Shown one piece after another: positions 1 through 8,328 of a stretch of 64,000 nucleotides of DNA. Positions within the stretch are counted from its first letter, which is position 1. Every line of letters begins with the position of its first letter. A program made the position numbers and the translations under genes. The notes under the pieces are model-generated. The model saw only the letters and a program-made list of their open reading frames with translations. It searched no databases and was not told the DNA's origin. Source of the stretch: JACVRW01 sp963803085 (GTDB taxonomy: Bacteria; Actinomycetota; Thermoleophilia; Solirubrobacterales; Thermoleophilaceae); NCBI GenBank assembly GCA_963803085.1, contig CAWDLE010000037.1:155839-219838 (forward strand), read 5' to 3'.

Positions 1-767
1 ACGGCCTGCTCGTCCACGGGCCGACGCACTGGGCGGCGGCCGTGCGCACGGACGATGGCGAGCTGAAGGTCGCATCGGGTCCCAAGCCGAATTTGGGAGG
101 CAAGGCGGCGGAGCGACTTCCCGGTATCCGCGGCGTCGTGAAGCTGGCCGAGGCGATGGCCGTGATCCCGCTCGTCAAGCGCGCGCTGCCGGAGGCGCGG
201 CTACCCATGCAGGACGTCAGGACCCTCGGCGCGATGGGCGCCGCGGCCCTCGGCGGGCACGCGATCCGCACCGCGGGCTCACACAAACCCGGCACGCGCA
301 CCGCGGGCCGCGAGGCCGCCGTGGCGCTCGTGAGCCTCGCGCCTGCGCTGCTGGCGCTGCGCAGTGGGGACCTCGCCGCGTACCACGGCGTCGAGCACAA
401 GTCGATCGCCGCATACGAGGACGGCGAGGACGCCGCCGACGCCAACAAGGAGCACGACCGCTGCGGCTCCCACCTCGTCGCGCCGATGCTCACGGCGGCC
501 GCGGTGGGGAACGTGGCGATGCGCCGGGCGGGACTGCGCGGCCCCGCGGCCGAGGCCGCGGTAGGGCTCGGCAGCGCGGCCGTGGCCGTCGAGGTCTTCG
601 CCTGGGGCGAACGCCACCCCGACTCGGGCTTCACGCGGATGATGCGCCGGCCGGGCTTTGAGATTCAACGCGTGATCGGCACGCGTGAACCCACGCCCGA
701 GCAGCTCGAGGTCGGCAGGGCGGCTCTCGCAGAGATCCTGCGCGTGGAGGGCGCGGAGGCGGCCTAG
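1..767 (+). CDS. DUF1385 (YqhQ-like) membrane protein, 5' end cut off
   Basis: The reading frame is open from base 3 at the window edge, so the true start lies upstream. The first visible residues (GLLVHGPTHWAAAVR) match the conserved start region of DUF1385/YqhQ proteins, which are predicted metal-dependent membrane proteins of unknown activity. The motif YHGVEHKSIAAYE and the later HDRCGSHLV are the family's conserved His/Glu and Cys/His blocks. Hydrophobic stretches sit at ALVSLAPALLALR and around AAVGLGSAAVAVEVFAW. The next gene starts 3 bp after the stop, so the two are probably co-transcribed. Family assignment is fairly sure; biochemical role is unknown. Confidence 0.8.
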   Translation, partial: GLLVHGPTHWAAAVRTDDGELKVASGPKPNLGGKAAERLPGIRGVVKLAEAMAVIPLVKRALPEARLPMQDVRTLGAMGAAALGGHAIRTAGSHKPGTRTAGREAAVALVSLAPALLALRSGDLAAYHGVEHKSIAAYEDGEDAADANKEHDRCGSHLVAPMLTAAAVGNVAMRRAGLRGPAAEAAVGLGSAAVAVEVFAWGERHPDSGFTRMMRRPGFEIQRVIGTREPTPEQLEVGRAALAEILRVEGAEAA

Positions 768-770
768 GCC

Positions 771-1841
771 ATGGCCACCGAGGCCGGAAGCCGGACGCGG
801 CTCGATCCGGAGGTCTTCCGGCTTCCGGTGGAGAGGATGCGCGACGGCTACTACACCGACGCGTACTTCAACCTCACCCGGCAGCTGCTCATCGAGACGG
901 GACACCGCCCGTCGGTGACCGTCCAGGTCTTCCAGAAGCACCACTCGGTTCTCGGTGGGATCGATGAGGCGATCGCCGTGCTCAAGCTCTGCTCGGACGA
1001 CTGGAGCGCCCTGGAGGTGCACGCGCTGCACGAGGGCGACGAGATCGAGCCCTGGGAGCCCGTCCTCCAGATCCAGGGCGACTACGCGCTGTTCGCCCAC
1101 CTCGAGACCGTCTATCTCGGCTCCCTCGCGCGCCGGACGCGCATCATGCGCAACGTCCGCGAGGTGGTGGATGCGGCCCGCGGCAAGCCGATCCTCTTCT
1201 TCCCCGCTCGCCACGATCACTGGCTCGTCCAGACCGGCGACGGCTGGGCCGCGCACGTGGCCGGGGCGATCGGAGTGTCCACCGACGCCCAGGCCTCGTG
1301 GTGGGGTGGGCGTGGGGTGGGCACCGTCCCGCACGGGCTGATCGCGGCGTTCGGCGGCGACACCGTCGCGGCCGCCCGTGCCTGGGCCGACCGCTTCGCA
1401 GACGAGATGAACGTGACCGTGCTGGTGGACTTCGAGAACGATTCGGTTCGCACCGCGCTCGAGGTGGCGGACGCGCTCGGGGACCGGCTCTGGGGCGTGC
1501 GCCTCGACACCTCCGAGCTGCTGGTGGACCGGGCGCTGTGGCACGAGATGGGCCGGTTCAAGGCCACCGGGGTGAACCCCGTCCTGGTCGGCAAGGTCCG
1601 CGAGGGGCTCGACGCCGCGGGCCACGAGGGAGTGCACATCGTGGTGTCCGGTGGCTTCGACGCGGAGAAGATCCGCGAGTTCGAGAGGGTCGGCGCGCCG
1701 GTGGACGCCTACGGCGTTGGATCGTCCCTCGTCCAGGGCGCCAACGACTTCACCGCGGACGTGGTGAGGCTCGAGGGACGGGACTGCGCGAAGGCCGGAC
1801 GGACCTTCAAGCCCAACCCCCGGCTAGTGAGAGTGTTGTAG
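771..1841 (+). CDS. pncB: nicotinate phosphoribosyltransferase
   Basis: A 356-residue protein of the nicotinate phosphoribosyltransferase family, which joins nicotinate to PRPP to give nicotinate mononucleotide in the NAD salvage pathway in the cytoplasm. Family features seen are the N-terminal RDGYYTDAYF block, the FFPARHDH segment, the STDAQASWW segment, and the C-terminal phosphate-binding strand IVVSGGFDAEKI followed by YGVGSSLV. The length fits the short actinobacterial form. The start ATG lies 3 bp after the preceding stop. The symbol is assigned by family; quinolinate phosphoribosyltransferase is the main alternative but fits the N-terminal block less well. Confidence 0.85.
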   Translation: MATEAGSRTRLDPEVFRLPVERMRDGYYTDAYFNLTRQLLIETGHRPSVTVQVFQKHHSVLGGIDEAIAVLKLCSDDWSALEVHALHEGDEIEPWEPVLQIQGDYALFAHLETVYLGSLARRTRIMRNVREVVDAARGKPILFFPARHDHWLVQTGDGWAAHVAGAIGVSTDAQASWWGGRGVGTVPHGLIAAFGGDTVAAARAWADRFADEMNVTVLVDFENDSVRTALEVADALGDRLWGVRLDTSELLVDRALWHEMGRFKATGVNPVLVGKVREGLDAAGHEGVHIVVSGGFDAEKIREFERVGAPVDAYGVGSSLVQGANDFTADVVRLEGRDCAKAGRTFKPNPRLVRVL

Positions 1842-1881
1842 GACTCATGTCTAGGCCGGCTATGGCCGATTGGGGTACTGG

Positions 1882-3804
1882 ATGAGGAGGACCCTCCGAA
1901 CGTTGCCCCTGCTCGCTTTCCTGGTGCTGCTTGCCGCTTTTTCCACCCCGGCGAGCGCGGCCGGCGGCTCGGCCTCGTGCACCGTGCCTTTCGAGATCGC
2001 ACGGAGTCAGTCGATCGAGGCGCTCGTGCTCCAGCCGGGCCCCTACAAGCTCACGGTGCTCGACACGTCGCAGATGACCTGCGACGAGGCGAACGACGCG
2101 GTCCGCGCCGCACTGAGGGAGCCGGGCGCCGCGCTGCCCGACGGCTGGAAGGTTGACGCGCCGTCGAGCACGATCACCCGCGCGGACGGGACGGACGGGA
2201 TCCGGATCCAGGCCGACACGGCCTCCATGGCGGGCGGCGGCGGCAGCTCGATGTGGGACGACATGCAGAGCTGGATGCTCACCTGGCTGCCGATCATCTT
2301 CATGGGCGCGATCGCCCTCGCGGTCGTTTGGATGATCAAGTACATGCCGCGGACGAAGCCGCAGGAGATCTCGCCCTCGTCGTCGGAGTCCATCAGCTGG
2401 CAGGACGTGGAGGGTGTCGAGGAGGCGAAGGACGAGCTGCGCGAGGTCGTTGAGTTCATGCGCGACCCCAAGCGCTTCCGCAAGCTCGGCGCGAAGGTGC
2501 CGAAGGGCATCCTGCTGCACGGCCCGCCCGGGACGGGCAAGACGCTGCTCGCCAAGGCAGTCGCCAACGAGTCGAACGCGCGCTTCTTCGCGCAGTCGGC
2601 CTCCTCGTTCGTCGAGATGTTCGCCGGCCTCGGCGCCGCGCGCATCCGGCGGCTGTTCCGCCAGGCGCGCAAGGCCGCACCGGCGATCATCTTCATCGAC
2701 GAGCTCGACGCGGTGGGTGCCACCCGCGGCAACGACATCTCCGGCGAGAAGGATCAGACGCTCAACCAGCTGCTGGTCGAGCTCGACGGCTTCGGTGGAG
2801 CCGACAACGTCGTCGTGATCGCGGCCTCCAACCTGCTCGAGAAGCTCGACCCCGCGCTGCTGCGGCCGGGCCGCTTCGACCGTCAGATCCTCGTCACGCC
2901 GCCCGACCTGAAGGGCCGCCGCAACATCCTCGTGGTCCACACGCGCGGCAAGCCGCTGGCGGACGACGTGGACCTCGAGGTGATCGCCCGGCAGACCAGC
3001 GGCATGACCGGCGCAGACCTCGCCAACATCTGCAACGAGGCCGCGATCTTCGCCGGGCGCGAGCACCGCGACCAACTGCTCACCCGCGACTTCGAGGCCG
3101 CGCTCGAGCGCGTGGTGGCCGGGATGCAGTCGCGCCGCGTGATCACCGACCACGAGAAGAAGGTCGTGGCGTACCACGAGGCCGGGCACGCGCTCTGCTC
3201 GGAGATGCTGCCGTCGGTGCAGAAGGTGCACCGCATCTCGATCATCCCGCGCGGCCGCGCGCTCGGCTACACGCTCAACCTGCCAGAGGAGGACCGCTAC
3301 CTGAAGTCGAGGGAGGAGCTGCTCGACTACATGGTCGTGCTGCTGGCGGGCCGCGTGAGCGAGCACATCATCTTCGGCCAGATCACCACCGGCGCCTCGG
3401 ACGACCTCCACAAGGTCCACGAGATCAGCCGCTCGATGGTCACGCAGTACGGCATGGGCACCGAGCTGGCCTCGAAGCAGCTGCCCTCCGACGACTACTC
3501 GATGTCCGACCACACGCGCCGCATGGTCGACGAGGAGCAGCAGTACCTCACCGACCTGGCGCACCGGCGCGCGATGACGATCGTGGGCGACAACCGCGAA
3601 CTCCTCGACGCGCTCGCCCACACCCTGCTCGAGAACGAGGTCCTCGAGCGCGAGGACATCGAGCGCCTGGTTGCCGAACACCGCGCAGCCCCGGCAGCGC
3701 CGGCGGTCGGGCGCTTCGCGCCGCTCGAGCCCGAGCCCGGCCCGGCCACGGTGGCGGCGTCCAAGCGCATCGAGGGTCAGCCGGGCGCCGACTCGCCGTC
3801 GTAG
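1882..3804 (+). CDS. ftsH: FtsH-like membrane AAA+ zinc metalloprotease
   Basis: A membrane-anchored ATP-dependent protease (640 aa) that degrades membrane and short-lived cytoplasmic proteins. Order of parts: signal-like segment (residues 1-26), an extracytoplasmic domain of about 105 residues, a membrane span at about 131-152, then the AAA+ module with Walker A GPPGTGKT (about 214-221), pore loop FVEMFAGLGA, Walker B IIFIDELDA (about 269), second region of homology LLRPGRFDRQ (about 327), and zinc site HEAGH (about 433). The pore loop reads FAGLGA rather than the usual FVGVGA. ATG at 1882 is preferred over an in-frame TTG four codons upstream because it begins the signal-like MRRTLRTLPLL. 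The last 28 bp overlap the convergent cupin gene. Confidence 0.92.
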   Translation: MRRTLRTLPLLAFLVLLAAFSTPASAAGGSASCTVPFEIARSQSIEALVLQPGPYKLTVLDTSQMTCDEANDAVRAALREPGAALPDGWKVDAPSSTITRADGTDGIRIQADTASMAGGGGSSMWDDMQSWMLTWLPIIFMGAIALAVVWMIKYMPRTKPQEISPSSSESISWQDVEGVEEAKDELREVVEFMRDPKRFRKLGAKVPKGILLHGPPGTGKTLLAKAVANESNARFFAQSASSFVEMFAGLGAARIRRLFRQARKAAPAIIFIDELDAVGATRGNDISGEKDQTLNQLLVELDGFGGADNVVVIAASNLLEKLDPALLRPGRFDRQILVTPPDLKGRRNILVVHTRGKPLADDVDLEVIARQTSGMTGADLANICNEAAIFAGREHRDQLLTRDFEAALERVVAGMQSRRVITDHEKKVVAYHEAGHALCSEMLPSVQKVHRISIIPRGRALGYTLNLPEEDRYLKSREELLDYMVVLLAGRVSEHIIFGQITTGASDDLHKVHEISRSMVTQYGMGTELASKQLPSDDYSMSDHTRRMVDEEQQYLTDLAHRRAMTIVGDNRELLDALAHTLLENEVLEREDIERLVAEHRAAPAAPAVGRFAPLEPEPGPATVAASKRIEGQPGADSPS

Positions 3805-4256
3805 TACTCCGCCTCGTCCTCCCTCCGGAACCACACGCGCAGGCCTCCACCGTCCGGGCGCCGCTCGAACGCGCCGACCTTCCCTGAGTCGAGCTGAAGC
3901 ACCACGTCCGGCTCGCCGTTGGGGCTGAACGCGAGGAAGCGAACGGTGCCTTCGGTGCGGTTCACGATCTGGTGAGCGCCCTCCTCTCCGCGCGGGAACG
4001 AGACCACCTCGCCCTGGTCGAGGTCGCGCCAGCCGTCGGGCGTGCGCAGGCTCGGCGTGCCGCTCAGCACCACCACGAGCTCCTCCTCGGTGAGGTGAGC
4101 GTGGTACGGATAGGCCGCCTGGCCCGGCGGGACCTCCCACAGGCTCAGGCCGAGCCGCTCGGCGCCCGCCTGGCGGCTGATCCGGGCGCGCTGGGCGCGA
4201 AAGCCCTCCCGTTCGCGGGGTTCGTCGAAGTTGGGCTTCTCGATATTGGTGGCCAT
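3777..4256 (-). CDS. cupin-domain protein
   Basis: A 159-residue single-domain cupin. The cupin core is visible as the YHAHLTEEELVVVLSG block (motif 1, with two His and Glu metal ligands) and FPRGEEGAHQIVNR (motif 2, with a further His). Such small cupins bind a metal and act as sugar isomerases, dioxygenases or sensors; nothing here picks one. The start ATG at 4256 has a strong ribosome binding site (GGAGG) 9-10 bases upstream. It is convergent with ftsH, overlapping its end by 28 bp, and divergent from methylmalonyl-CoA epimerase. Substrate is unknown. Confidence 0.75.
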   Translation of the reverse strand: MATNIEKPNFDEPREREGFRAQRARISRQAGAERLGLSLWEVPPGQAAYPYHAHLTEEELVVVLSGTPSLRTPDGWRDLDQGEVVSFPRGEEGAHQIVNRTEGTVRFLAFSPNGEPDVVLQLDSGKVGAFERRPDGGGLRVWFRREDEAEYYDGESAPG

Positions 4257-4270
4257 CTGTTGGATACCTC

Positions 4271-4289
4271 CGCGGGCATCCTGCCCGCG
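4271..4289. repeat. short inverted repeat between cupin and mce genes
   Basis: CGCGGGCA and TGCCCGCG are perfect 8-bp arms separated by 3 bp. The repeat lies 15 bp upstream of the cupin start and 46 bp upstream of mce, just before the likely mce -35 region at 4297. It has no T-run, so an operator for a dimeric regulator is more likely than a terminator. Function is inferred from position only. Confidence 0.4.
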
Positions 4290-4296
4290 TTCTGAG

Positions 4297-4324
4297 TTTA
4301 CGACCACATCCTGTGGCCTAGACT
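4297..4324 (+). promoter_or_regulatory. predicted promoter of mce (leaderless)
   Basis: TTTACG (4297-4302) and TAGACT (4319-4324) are spaced by 16 bp, and the GTG start follows after only 10 bp with no ribosome binding site. This fits a housekeeping promoter making a leaderless mRNA, a layout repeated before many genes in this window. Confidence 0.5.
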
Positions 4325-4334
4325 CATCGCCCCC

Positions 4335-4745
4335 GTGTTCGGACGCATAGATCACATAGGAGTGGCGGTCGAGGACCTCGACGAAGCCATCGCGCTCTAC
4401 GCCGAGCGGCTGGGCATGCCAGTCCAGCACCGCGAGACCGTGGAGGAGCAGGGCGTGGAGGCGGTGCTGGTCGGCGTTGGCGAGAGCCACGTGGAGCTGC
4501 TGCGACCGCTCAGCCCGGACACGGCGGTCGGCAAGTTCCTCACGAGGAGCGGACCCGGCCTTCACCACGTGGCGTACGGGACGGACGACATCGAGTCGGC
4601 CATCGAATCCGTGCGCGCCGCCGGCCTCGGGCTGATCGACGAGCAGCCCCGCATCGGCATCCGCGGAAGCCGCGTGGCGTTCCTGAACCCGAAGTCGACC
4701 GGCGGGGTGCTCACCGAGCTGGTCGAGCCCCCGGAGGGGCACTGA
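4335..4745 (+). CDS. mce: methylmalonyl-CoA epimerase
   Basis: A 136-residue glyoxalase-fold protein that interconverts (2R)- and (2S)-methylmalonyl-CoA in the propionate/methylmalonyl pathway. Family marks are the N-terminal IDHIGVAVEDLDEAI metal-binding strand, HVELLRPLSPDT, GPGLHHVAYGTDDI, and the C-terminal VLTELVEPP with its metal Glu. Length is typical. It starts with GTG 10 bp after a predicted -10 box and ends overlapping the next gene at TGATG. No mutase gene lies in the window, so the pathway partner must be elsewhere. Confidence 0.93.
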   Translation: MFGRIDHIGVAVEDLDEAIALYAERLGMPVQHRETVEEQGVEAVLVGVGESHVELLRPLSPDTAVGKFLTRSGPGLHHVAYGTDDIESAIESVRAAGLGLIDEQPRIGIRGSRVAFLNPKSTGGVLTELVEPPEGH

Positions 4746-4966
4746 TGCCAGACACCCCCCGACGCATCGACATCGGCTTCCAGGGCGGGCAGTCGCTGCC
4801 CGTCCGCGTGGACCAGGCGGCCTACGACGGGCTCCGGAAGGCGCTCTCGGACTCCGGCTCGGACCGCTGGTTCGAGCTGACGACCCAGGACTCCGACGTG
4901 TACATCGACCTCTCGCAGGTCGTCTACGTCAGGCTCGACACCGAAGACCATCGGGTCGGCTTCTAG
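4745..4966 (+). CDS. small hypothetical protein (73 aa)
   Basis: A small acidic soluble protein with alternating beta-strand-like segments (RIDIGFQGG, WFELTTQDSDVYIDL, VVYVRLDTED). Its size and layout recall small actinobacterial proteins of the DUF3107 type, but I cannot make a firm match. The ATG overlaps the mce stop codon (TGATG), so translation is probably coupled, and the PAP2 gene follows after 4 bp. Real coding status is supported by operon packing and codon bias. Function unknown. Confidence 0.6.
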   Translation: MPDTPRRIDIGFQGGQSLPVRVDQAAYDGLRKALSDSGSDRWFELTTQDSDVYIDLSQVVYVRLDTEDHRVGF

Positions 4967-4970
4967 CTTT

Positions 4971-5474
4971 TTGCGAGCCCTCGCCGCGCTGGACCTCAGG
5001 CTGCTGCGCCTGCTGCGGACGCGCGGGCATTCGCCACCCGTGGAGGCGGCCGCGATCCAGCTCGCCCGCTCTGGCGAAAACGGACTGCTCTGGTACGCCA
5101 TCGCGCTCGGTGGAGCTGCGCTCGGGCGCCGTGGGGGCCGTGATCCATATTTCCGAGCGCTGAAGATCGTGCTCGCCACGCTGGTGGCGAACACCGTCGT
5201 CAAGCAGGTTGTCCGGCGCGCGCGGCCGGTGCTCGAGGAGGAGCTGCCGGCCCTGACGCCGGTGCTCTCGGGCCGCTCCTATCCCTCGGCGCATTCATCG
5301 ACATCCTTTGCCGGCGCCCGGGCGCTGTCGGCAGCCGGCATGCCTGCCGCGCCGCTCTACGCCGTCGCTGTGGCGATGGCACTGTCGCGTCCCTACCTCG
5401 GCGTGCACTATCCCTCGGACATCGTTGCCGGCGCGGCTCTCGGCGACTCCATGGCACGCTTCATGACGCCATGA
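4971..5474 (+). CDS. PAP2-family phosphatase, membrane-bound
   Basis: A 167-residue integral membrane phosphatase of the PAP2 superfamily, which removes phosphate from lipid phosphates such as polyprenyl diphosphates or prenyl-linked sugars. All three signature blocks are present: KQVVRRARP, SYPSAHSS (usual PSGH has Ala here), and SRPYLGVHYPSD with the catalytic His and Asp. Hydrophobic helices surround them. The only good start is a TTG at 4971, 4 bp after the previous stop. The end overlaps ychF by 4 bp (ATGA). The exact lipid substrate is not evident. Confidence 0.85.
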   Translation: MRALAALDLRLLRLLRTRGHSPPVEAAAIQLARSGENGLLWYAIALGGAALGRRGGRDPYFRALKIVLATLVANTVVKQVVRRARPVLEEELPALTPVLSGRSYPSAHSSTSFAGARALSAAGMPAAPLYAVAVAMALSRPYLGVHYPSDIVAGAALGDSMARFMTP

Positions 5475-6553
5475 AGATCGGCATCGTCGGCATGCCGAAC
5501 GCGGGCAAGTCCTCGCTCTTCAACGCGCTCACGCGCGCGGGTGCCCAGGCTGCCAACTACCCGTTCACCACAGTGGAGCCGAACGTGGCCGTGGTGGGCG
5601 TGCCGGACGAGCGCCTCGACAAGGTGGTCGCGACGATCGGTGCCAGACCGACCGTCCACGAGACGATCCAGTTCCATGACATCGCGGGGCTCGTGAAGGG
5701 TGCGCACCAGGGCGAGGGGCTCGGCAACAAGTTCCTGGCGAACATCCGGGAGACCGACGCGATCCTGCACGTGGTGCGGGTGCACGAGGACGCGCAGGTG
5801 GTGCACCCGGAAGGGCGCGTGGATCCGCTCGCGGATGCCGAGACGATCGAGACCGAGCTGCTGTTCGCCGATCTCGAGCAGGCGGAGCGGCGGCTCGAGC
5901 GGGTGTCGAAGCAGGCGAAGTCGGGCGACAAGGTGGCGGTCGCGGAGGAGCGCTGGCTTCGACGGGTCGTGGAGGCGCTGCGGGAGGGGCGCGCCGTCCG
6001 GACCGTGCCGGAGCCCGAGGACGCGCCCGGGGCAGCGACGAGGCTCACGGCCCTTACCTCAAAGCCTGTGTTGTATGTGGCCAACGTTGCGGAGGGCGAG
6101 CCGCTCGAGCCGCCGCCGGCGCTGGTGGCGCACGCGGAGGAGCGTGGCGCCCGGGCCACTGCCGTGAGCGCGCGGCTGGACTCGGAGCTCTCAGAGATGG
6201 ACGACGAGGACGCCGCGGCGATGCGCGACGAGATGGGCGTGGGCGAGTCAGGCCTCGAGACCGTGATCCGCGAGGCGTTCGCGCTGCTCGACCTGATCCA
6301 GTTCTTCACGGCGGGGCAGGACAAGGAGGGCCGCGCCTGGGCGATCCCGCGCGGCACCCGCGCCCGCGCCGCGGCCGGGTCGATCCACACGGACATGGAA
6401 CGCGGCTTCGTGGCCGCCGAGGTGACTCCGTGGGACGCCCTGGTCGAAGCCGGCGGCTACAACGCCGCCCGCGAACGCGCCCTGACCCGCGTGGAGGGCC
6501 GCGACTACGTGATGCAGGACGGGGATGTGGTGACGTTCCGGTTCACGCCGTAG
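5471..6553 (+). CDS. ychF: YchF/Obg-family P-loop ATPase
   Basis: A 360-residue OLA1/YchF protein, a ribosome-associated P-loop NTPase of the Obg group. It shows GMPNAGKSS (residues 6-14), DIAGLVKGAHQGEGLGNKF (switch II), and ANVAE in place of the GTP-specific NKxD, which is why YchF prefers ATP. The C-terminal TGS-type domain carries RAWAIPRGT and RDYVMQDGDVV. Length is standard for the family. ATG overlaps the PAP2 stop, suggesting coupled translation. Confidence 0.95.
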   Translation: MKIGIVGMPNAGKSSLFNALTRAGAQAANYPFTTVEPNVAVVGVPDERLDKVVATIGARPTVHETIQFHDIAGLVKGAHQGEGLGNKFLANIRETDAILHVVRVHEDAQVVHPEGRVDPLADAETIETELLFADLEQAERRLERVSKQAKSGDKVAVAEERWLRRVVEALREGRAVRTVPEPEDAPGAATRLTALTSKPVLYVANVAEGEPLEPPPALVAHAEERGARATAVSARLDSELSEMDDEDAAAMRDEMGVGESGLETVIREAFALLDLIQFFTAGQDKEGRAWAIPRGTRARAAAGSIHTDMERGFVAAEVTPWDALVEAGGYNAARERALTRVEGRDYVMQDGDVVTFRFTP

Positions 6554-6587
6554 GCGCCGCCCGTTACGCCGCGGTGCCCAAACAGCA

Positions 6588-6655
6588 GCATTGAAGGCGG
6601 CCCGGCCGCGGTGCCACGAGTTTCCGCGCATATACGACCCCTTTCTCGTGGCACC
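6588..6655. repeat. dispersed palindromic element, copy A
   Basis: The core at 6610-6655 has perfect 11-bp terminal inverted arms GGTGCCACGAG/CTCGTGGCACC around a conserved middle (TTTC..CGCATA...GACCCCTTT). A flanking block GCATTGAAGGCGGCC (6588-6602) is also found, inverted and with one change, beside copy C. Sister copies are at 15457-15497 and 48044-48110. It lies shortly after the ychF stop. It resembles a REP-like or terminator-like element; no open frame lies within it. Confidence 0.7.
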
Positions 6656-6727
6656 GGCCCGGGGGATGGCAGAAATCGTCCGGTAGGTGGTCTTGCGGCC
6701 AAGCCCTCGGACGCGGATGATTGGGAC

Positions 6728-7684
6728 ATGCGCCGCGTTGTCATCGTCGCCTTTCCCGGCGTCCAAACGCTCGATGTGACCGGTCCCGCCGAGGTGCTGC
6801 GGGCGGCGACGCTGCTCCACCCGCCCGGCTACGACGTCACGGTCGTGGCGCCCGAAGCGGGACCACTCCGCACATCCACGGTGACGATCGTGCCCGACCA
6901 ACCCCTCAGTGCATGCAGTAAACCGATCGACACCCTGATCGTGGCCGGAGGAACCGGGGCGCGGGCTGCGGAGGAGGACGCGCGGCTGGTCGAATGGCTG
7001 CGCGAGGCCGCCGGCCGCGCGCGGAGGGTCACCTCCGTCTGCACCGGCGCGTTCCTGCTCGCCCGCGCCGGCCTCCTCGACGGTCGCCGCGCCACCACCC
7101 ACTGGGCCTCGTGCGCCGATCTCGCCGCGCGCCATCCGGCCGTCATGGTCGAGCGGGACCCGATCTTCGTGCGCGACGGCAACGTAACCACCTCCGCGGG
7201 CGTGACCGCGGGGATGGACCTCGCGCTCGCGCTGGTCGAGGAGGACCTCGGCCGCGAGGTGGCCCTCGAGGCGGCGCGCTGGCTCGTTCTGTTCCTGAAG
7301 CGCCCGGGCGGCCAGGCGCAGTTCAGCGCCCAGCTCGCCGCGCAGACCGCGGACCGCGCGCCTCTGCGTGAGCTGCAGGCCTGGCTCCCGGACCACCTCG
7401 ACCGGGACCTCTCGGTGCCCGCCCTCGCACGCCGGGCGCAGATGAGCGACCGCAACTTCGCCCGCGCCTTTCGGCGCGAGACGGGCATGACGCCAGCGGC
7501 GTATGTGGAGGCCGCCAGAGTCGAGAGCGCCCGCATCGCCCTCGAGTCGGGCGACCTGCCCGTGGAGAGCATCGCCCGCCAGACGGGCTTCGGAACCGTG
7601 GAAACCCTGCGGCGCGCGTTTCGCCGCCGCGTGGGAGTGAGCCCACAGGACTACAGATCGAGATTCAGGAGGCAGGCAGCATGA
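6728..7684 (+). CDS. GlxA-type transcriptional regulator (DJ-1/PfpI domain + AraC helix-turn-helix)
   Basis: A 318-residue regulator with an N-terminal DJ-1/PfpI-like sensor domain (residues 1 to about 170, with the nucleophile-elbow motif VCTGAFLLARAGLLDG) and a C-terminal AraC/XylS DNA-binding domain (about 215-318, with LARRAQMSDRNFARAFRRE and GFGTVETLRRAFRRRVG). Members control catabolic genes, often for amines or nitriles. The ATG at 6728 starts the domain (MRRVVIVAFPGVQTLDVTG); upstream GTG codons lie in the repeat and are rejected. It overlaps the next gene, a stand-alone DJ-1/PfpI protein, by 4 bp, so that gene is the likely partner or target. Confidence 0.88.
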   Translation: MRRVVIVAFPGVQTLDVTGPAEVLRAATLLHPPGYDVTVVAPEAGPLRTSTVTIVPDQPLSACSKPIDTLIVAGGTGARAAEEDARLVEWLREAAGRARRVTSVCTGAFLLARAGLLDGRRATTHWASCADLAARHPAVMVERDPIFVRDGNVTTSAGVTAGMDLALALVEEDLGREVALEAARWLVLFLKRPGGQAQFSAQLAAQTADRAPLRELQAWLPDHLDRDLSVPALARRAQMSDRNFARAFRRETGMTPAAYVEAARVESARIALESGDLPVESIARQTGFGTVETLRRAFRRRVGVSPQDYRSRFRRQAA

Positions 7685-8313
7685 GGATCGCCATCCCGCT
7701 CTACGACCGCTTCACCGCCCTGGACGCCGTGGGTCCGTACGAGGTGCTCTCGCGCATCCCCGGCGCCAGCGTCACGTGGCTCGCTCACGAGCCGGGCGTC
7801 GTCCGCACCGACTCCGCGATGCTCGGCATCGAGGCCGACGCCGCGTTCGAGGATCTCCCCGATCCCGAGATCGTGATGGTGCCCGGCGGCACCGGCACGG
7901 GCGCGTTCCTCGACGACGAGCGCCTGGTCGGCTGGATCCGGCGCGCTCACGAGACGTCGGAGTGGACCACTTCGGTGTGCTCCGGCTCGCTGCTCCTCGG
8001 CGCCGCGGGCGTGCTCGAAGGGCTCGAGGCCACCAGCCACTGGCTCGACATTCAGGATCTTGAGCGCTACGGCGCCCGCCCGACCGGCAAGCGCGTGGTC
8101 GAGCAGGGCAAGGTGGTCACGGCCGCGGGGGTGTCGTCGGGGATCGACATGGGCCTCGTGCTCGCCGCGAAGATCGCGGGTCCCGAGGTGGCACAGGCGA
8201 TCCAGCTCGGCATCGAGTACGACCCTCAGCCGCCGTTCGACGCCGGCTCCGTCGAGAAGGCGCCACCCGAGATCGTCGAGCTGGTGCGGGCCGTGGCGGC
8301 GGCCCGTGTCTAG
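7681..8313 (+). CDS. DJ-1/PfpI family protein (isonitrile-hydratase-like)
   Basis: A 210-residue single-domain DJ-1/PfpI protein. The nucleophile elbow TSVCSGSLLLGAAGVLEG, the acidic PDPEIVMVPGGTGTG block and the SHWLDIQDLERYGA segment match proteins annotated as isonitrile hydratase or glyoxalase III-like. It is translationally coupled (ATGA) to the GlxA-type regulator, which shares the same fold in its sensor half, so both probably respond to or act on the same small carbonyl or nitrile compound. That link is inference. Catalytic Cys is present. Confidence 0.8.
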   Translation: MRIAIPLYDRFTALDAVGPYEVLSRIPGASVTWLAHEPGVVRTDSAMLGIEADAAFEDLPDPEIVMVPGGTGTGAFLDDERLVGWIRRAHETSEWTTSVCSGSLLLGAAGVLEGLEATSHWLDIQDLERYGARPTGKRVVEQGKVVTAAGVSSGIDMGLVLAAKIAGPEVAQAIQLGIEYDPQPPFDAGSVEKAPPEIVELVRAVAAARV

Positions 8314-8328
8314 GCGCCGGGGGCGCGC

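Noticed and set aside
1807..4140. Long minus-strand open frame (777 codons) opposite ftsH
   Set aside because: It lies over a clear FtsH gene; GC-rich codon bias leaves antisense frames open, and its translation is low-complexity without motifs.
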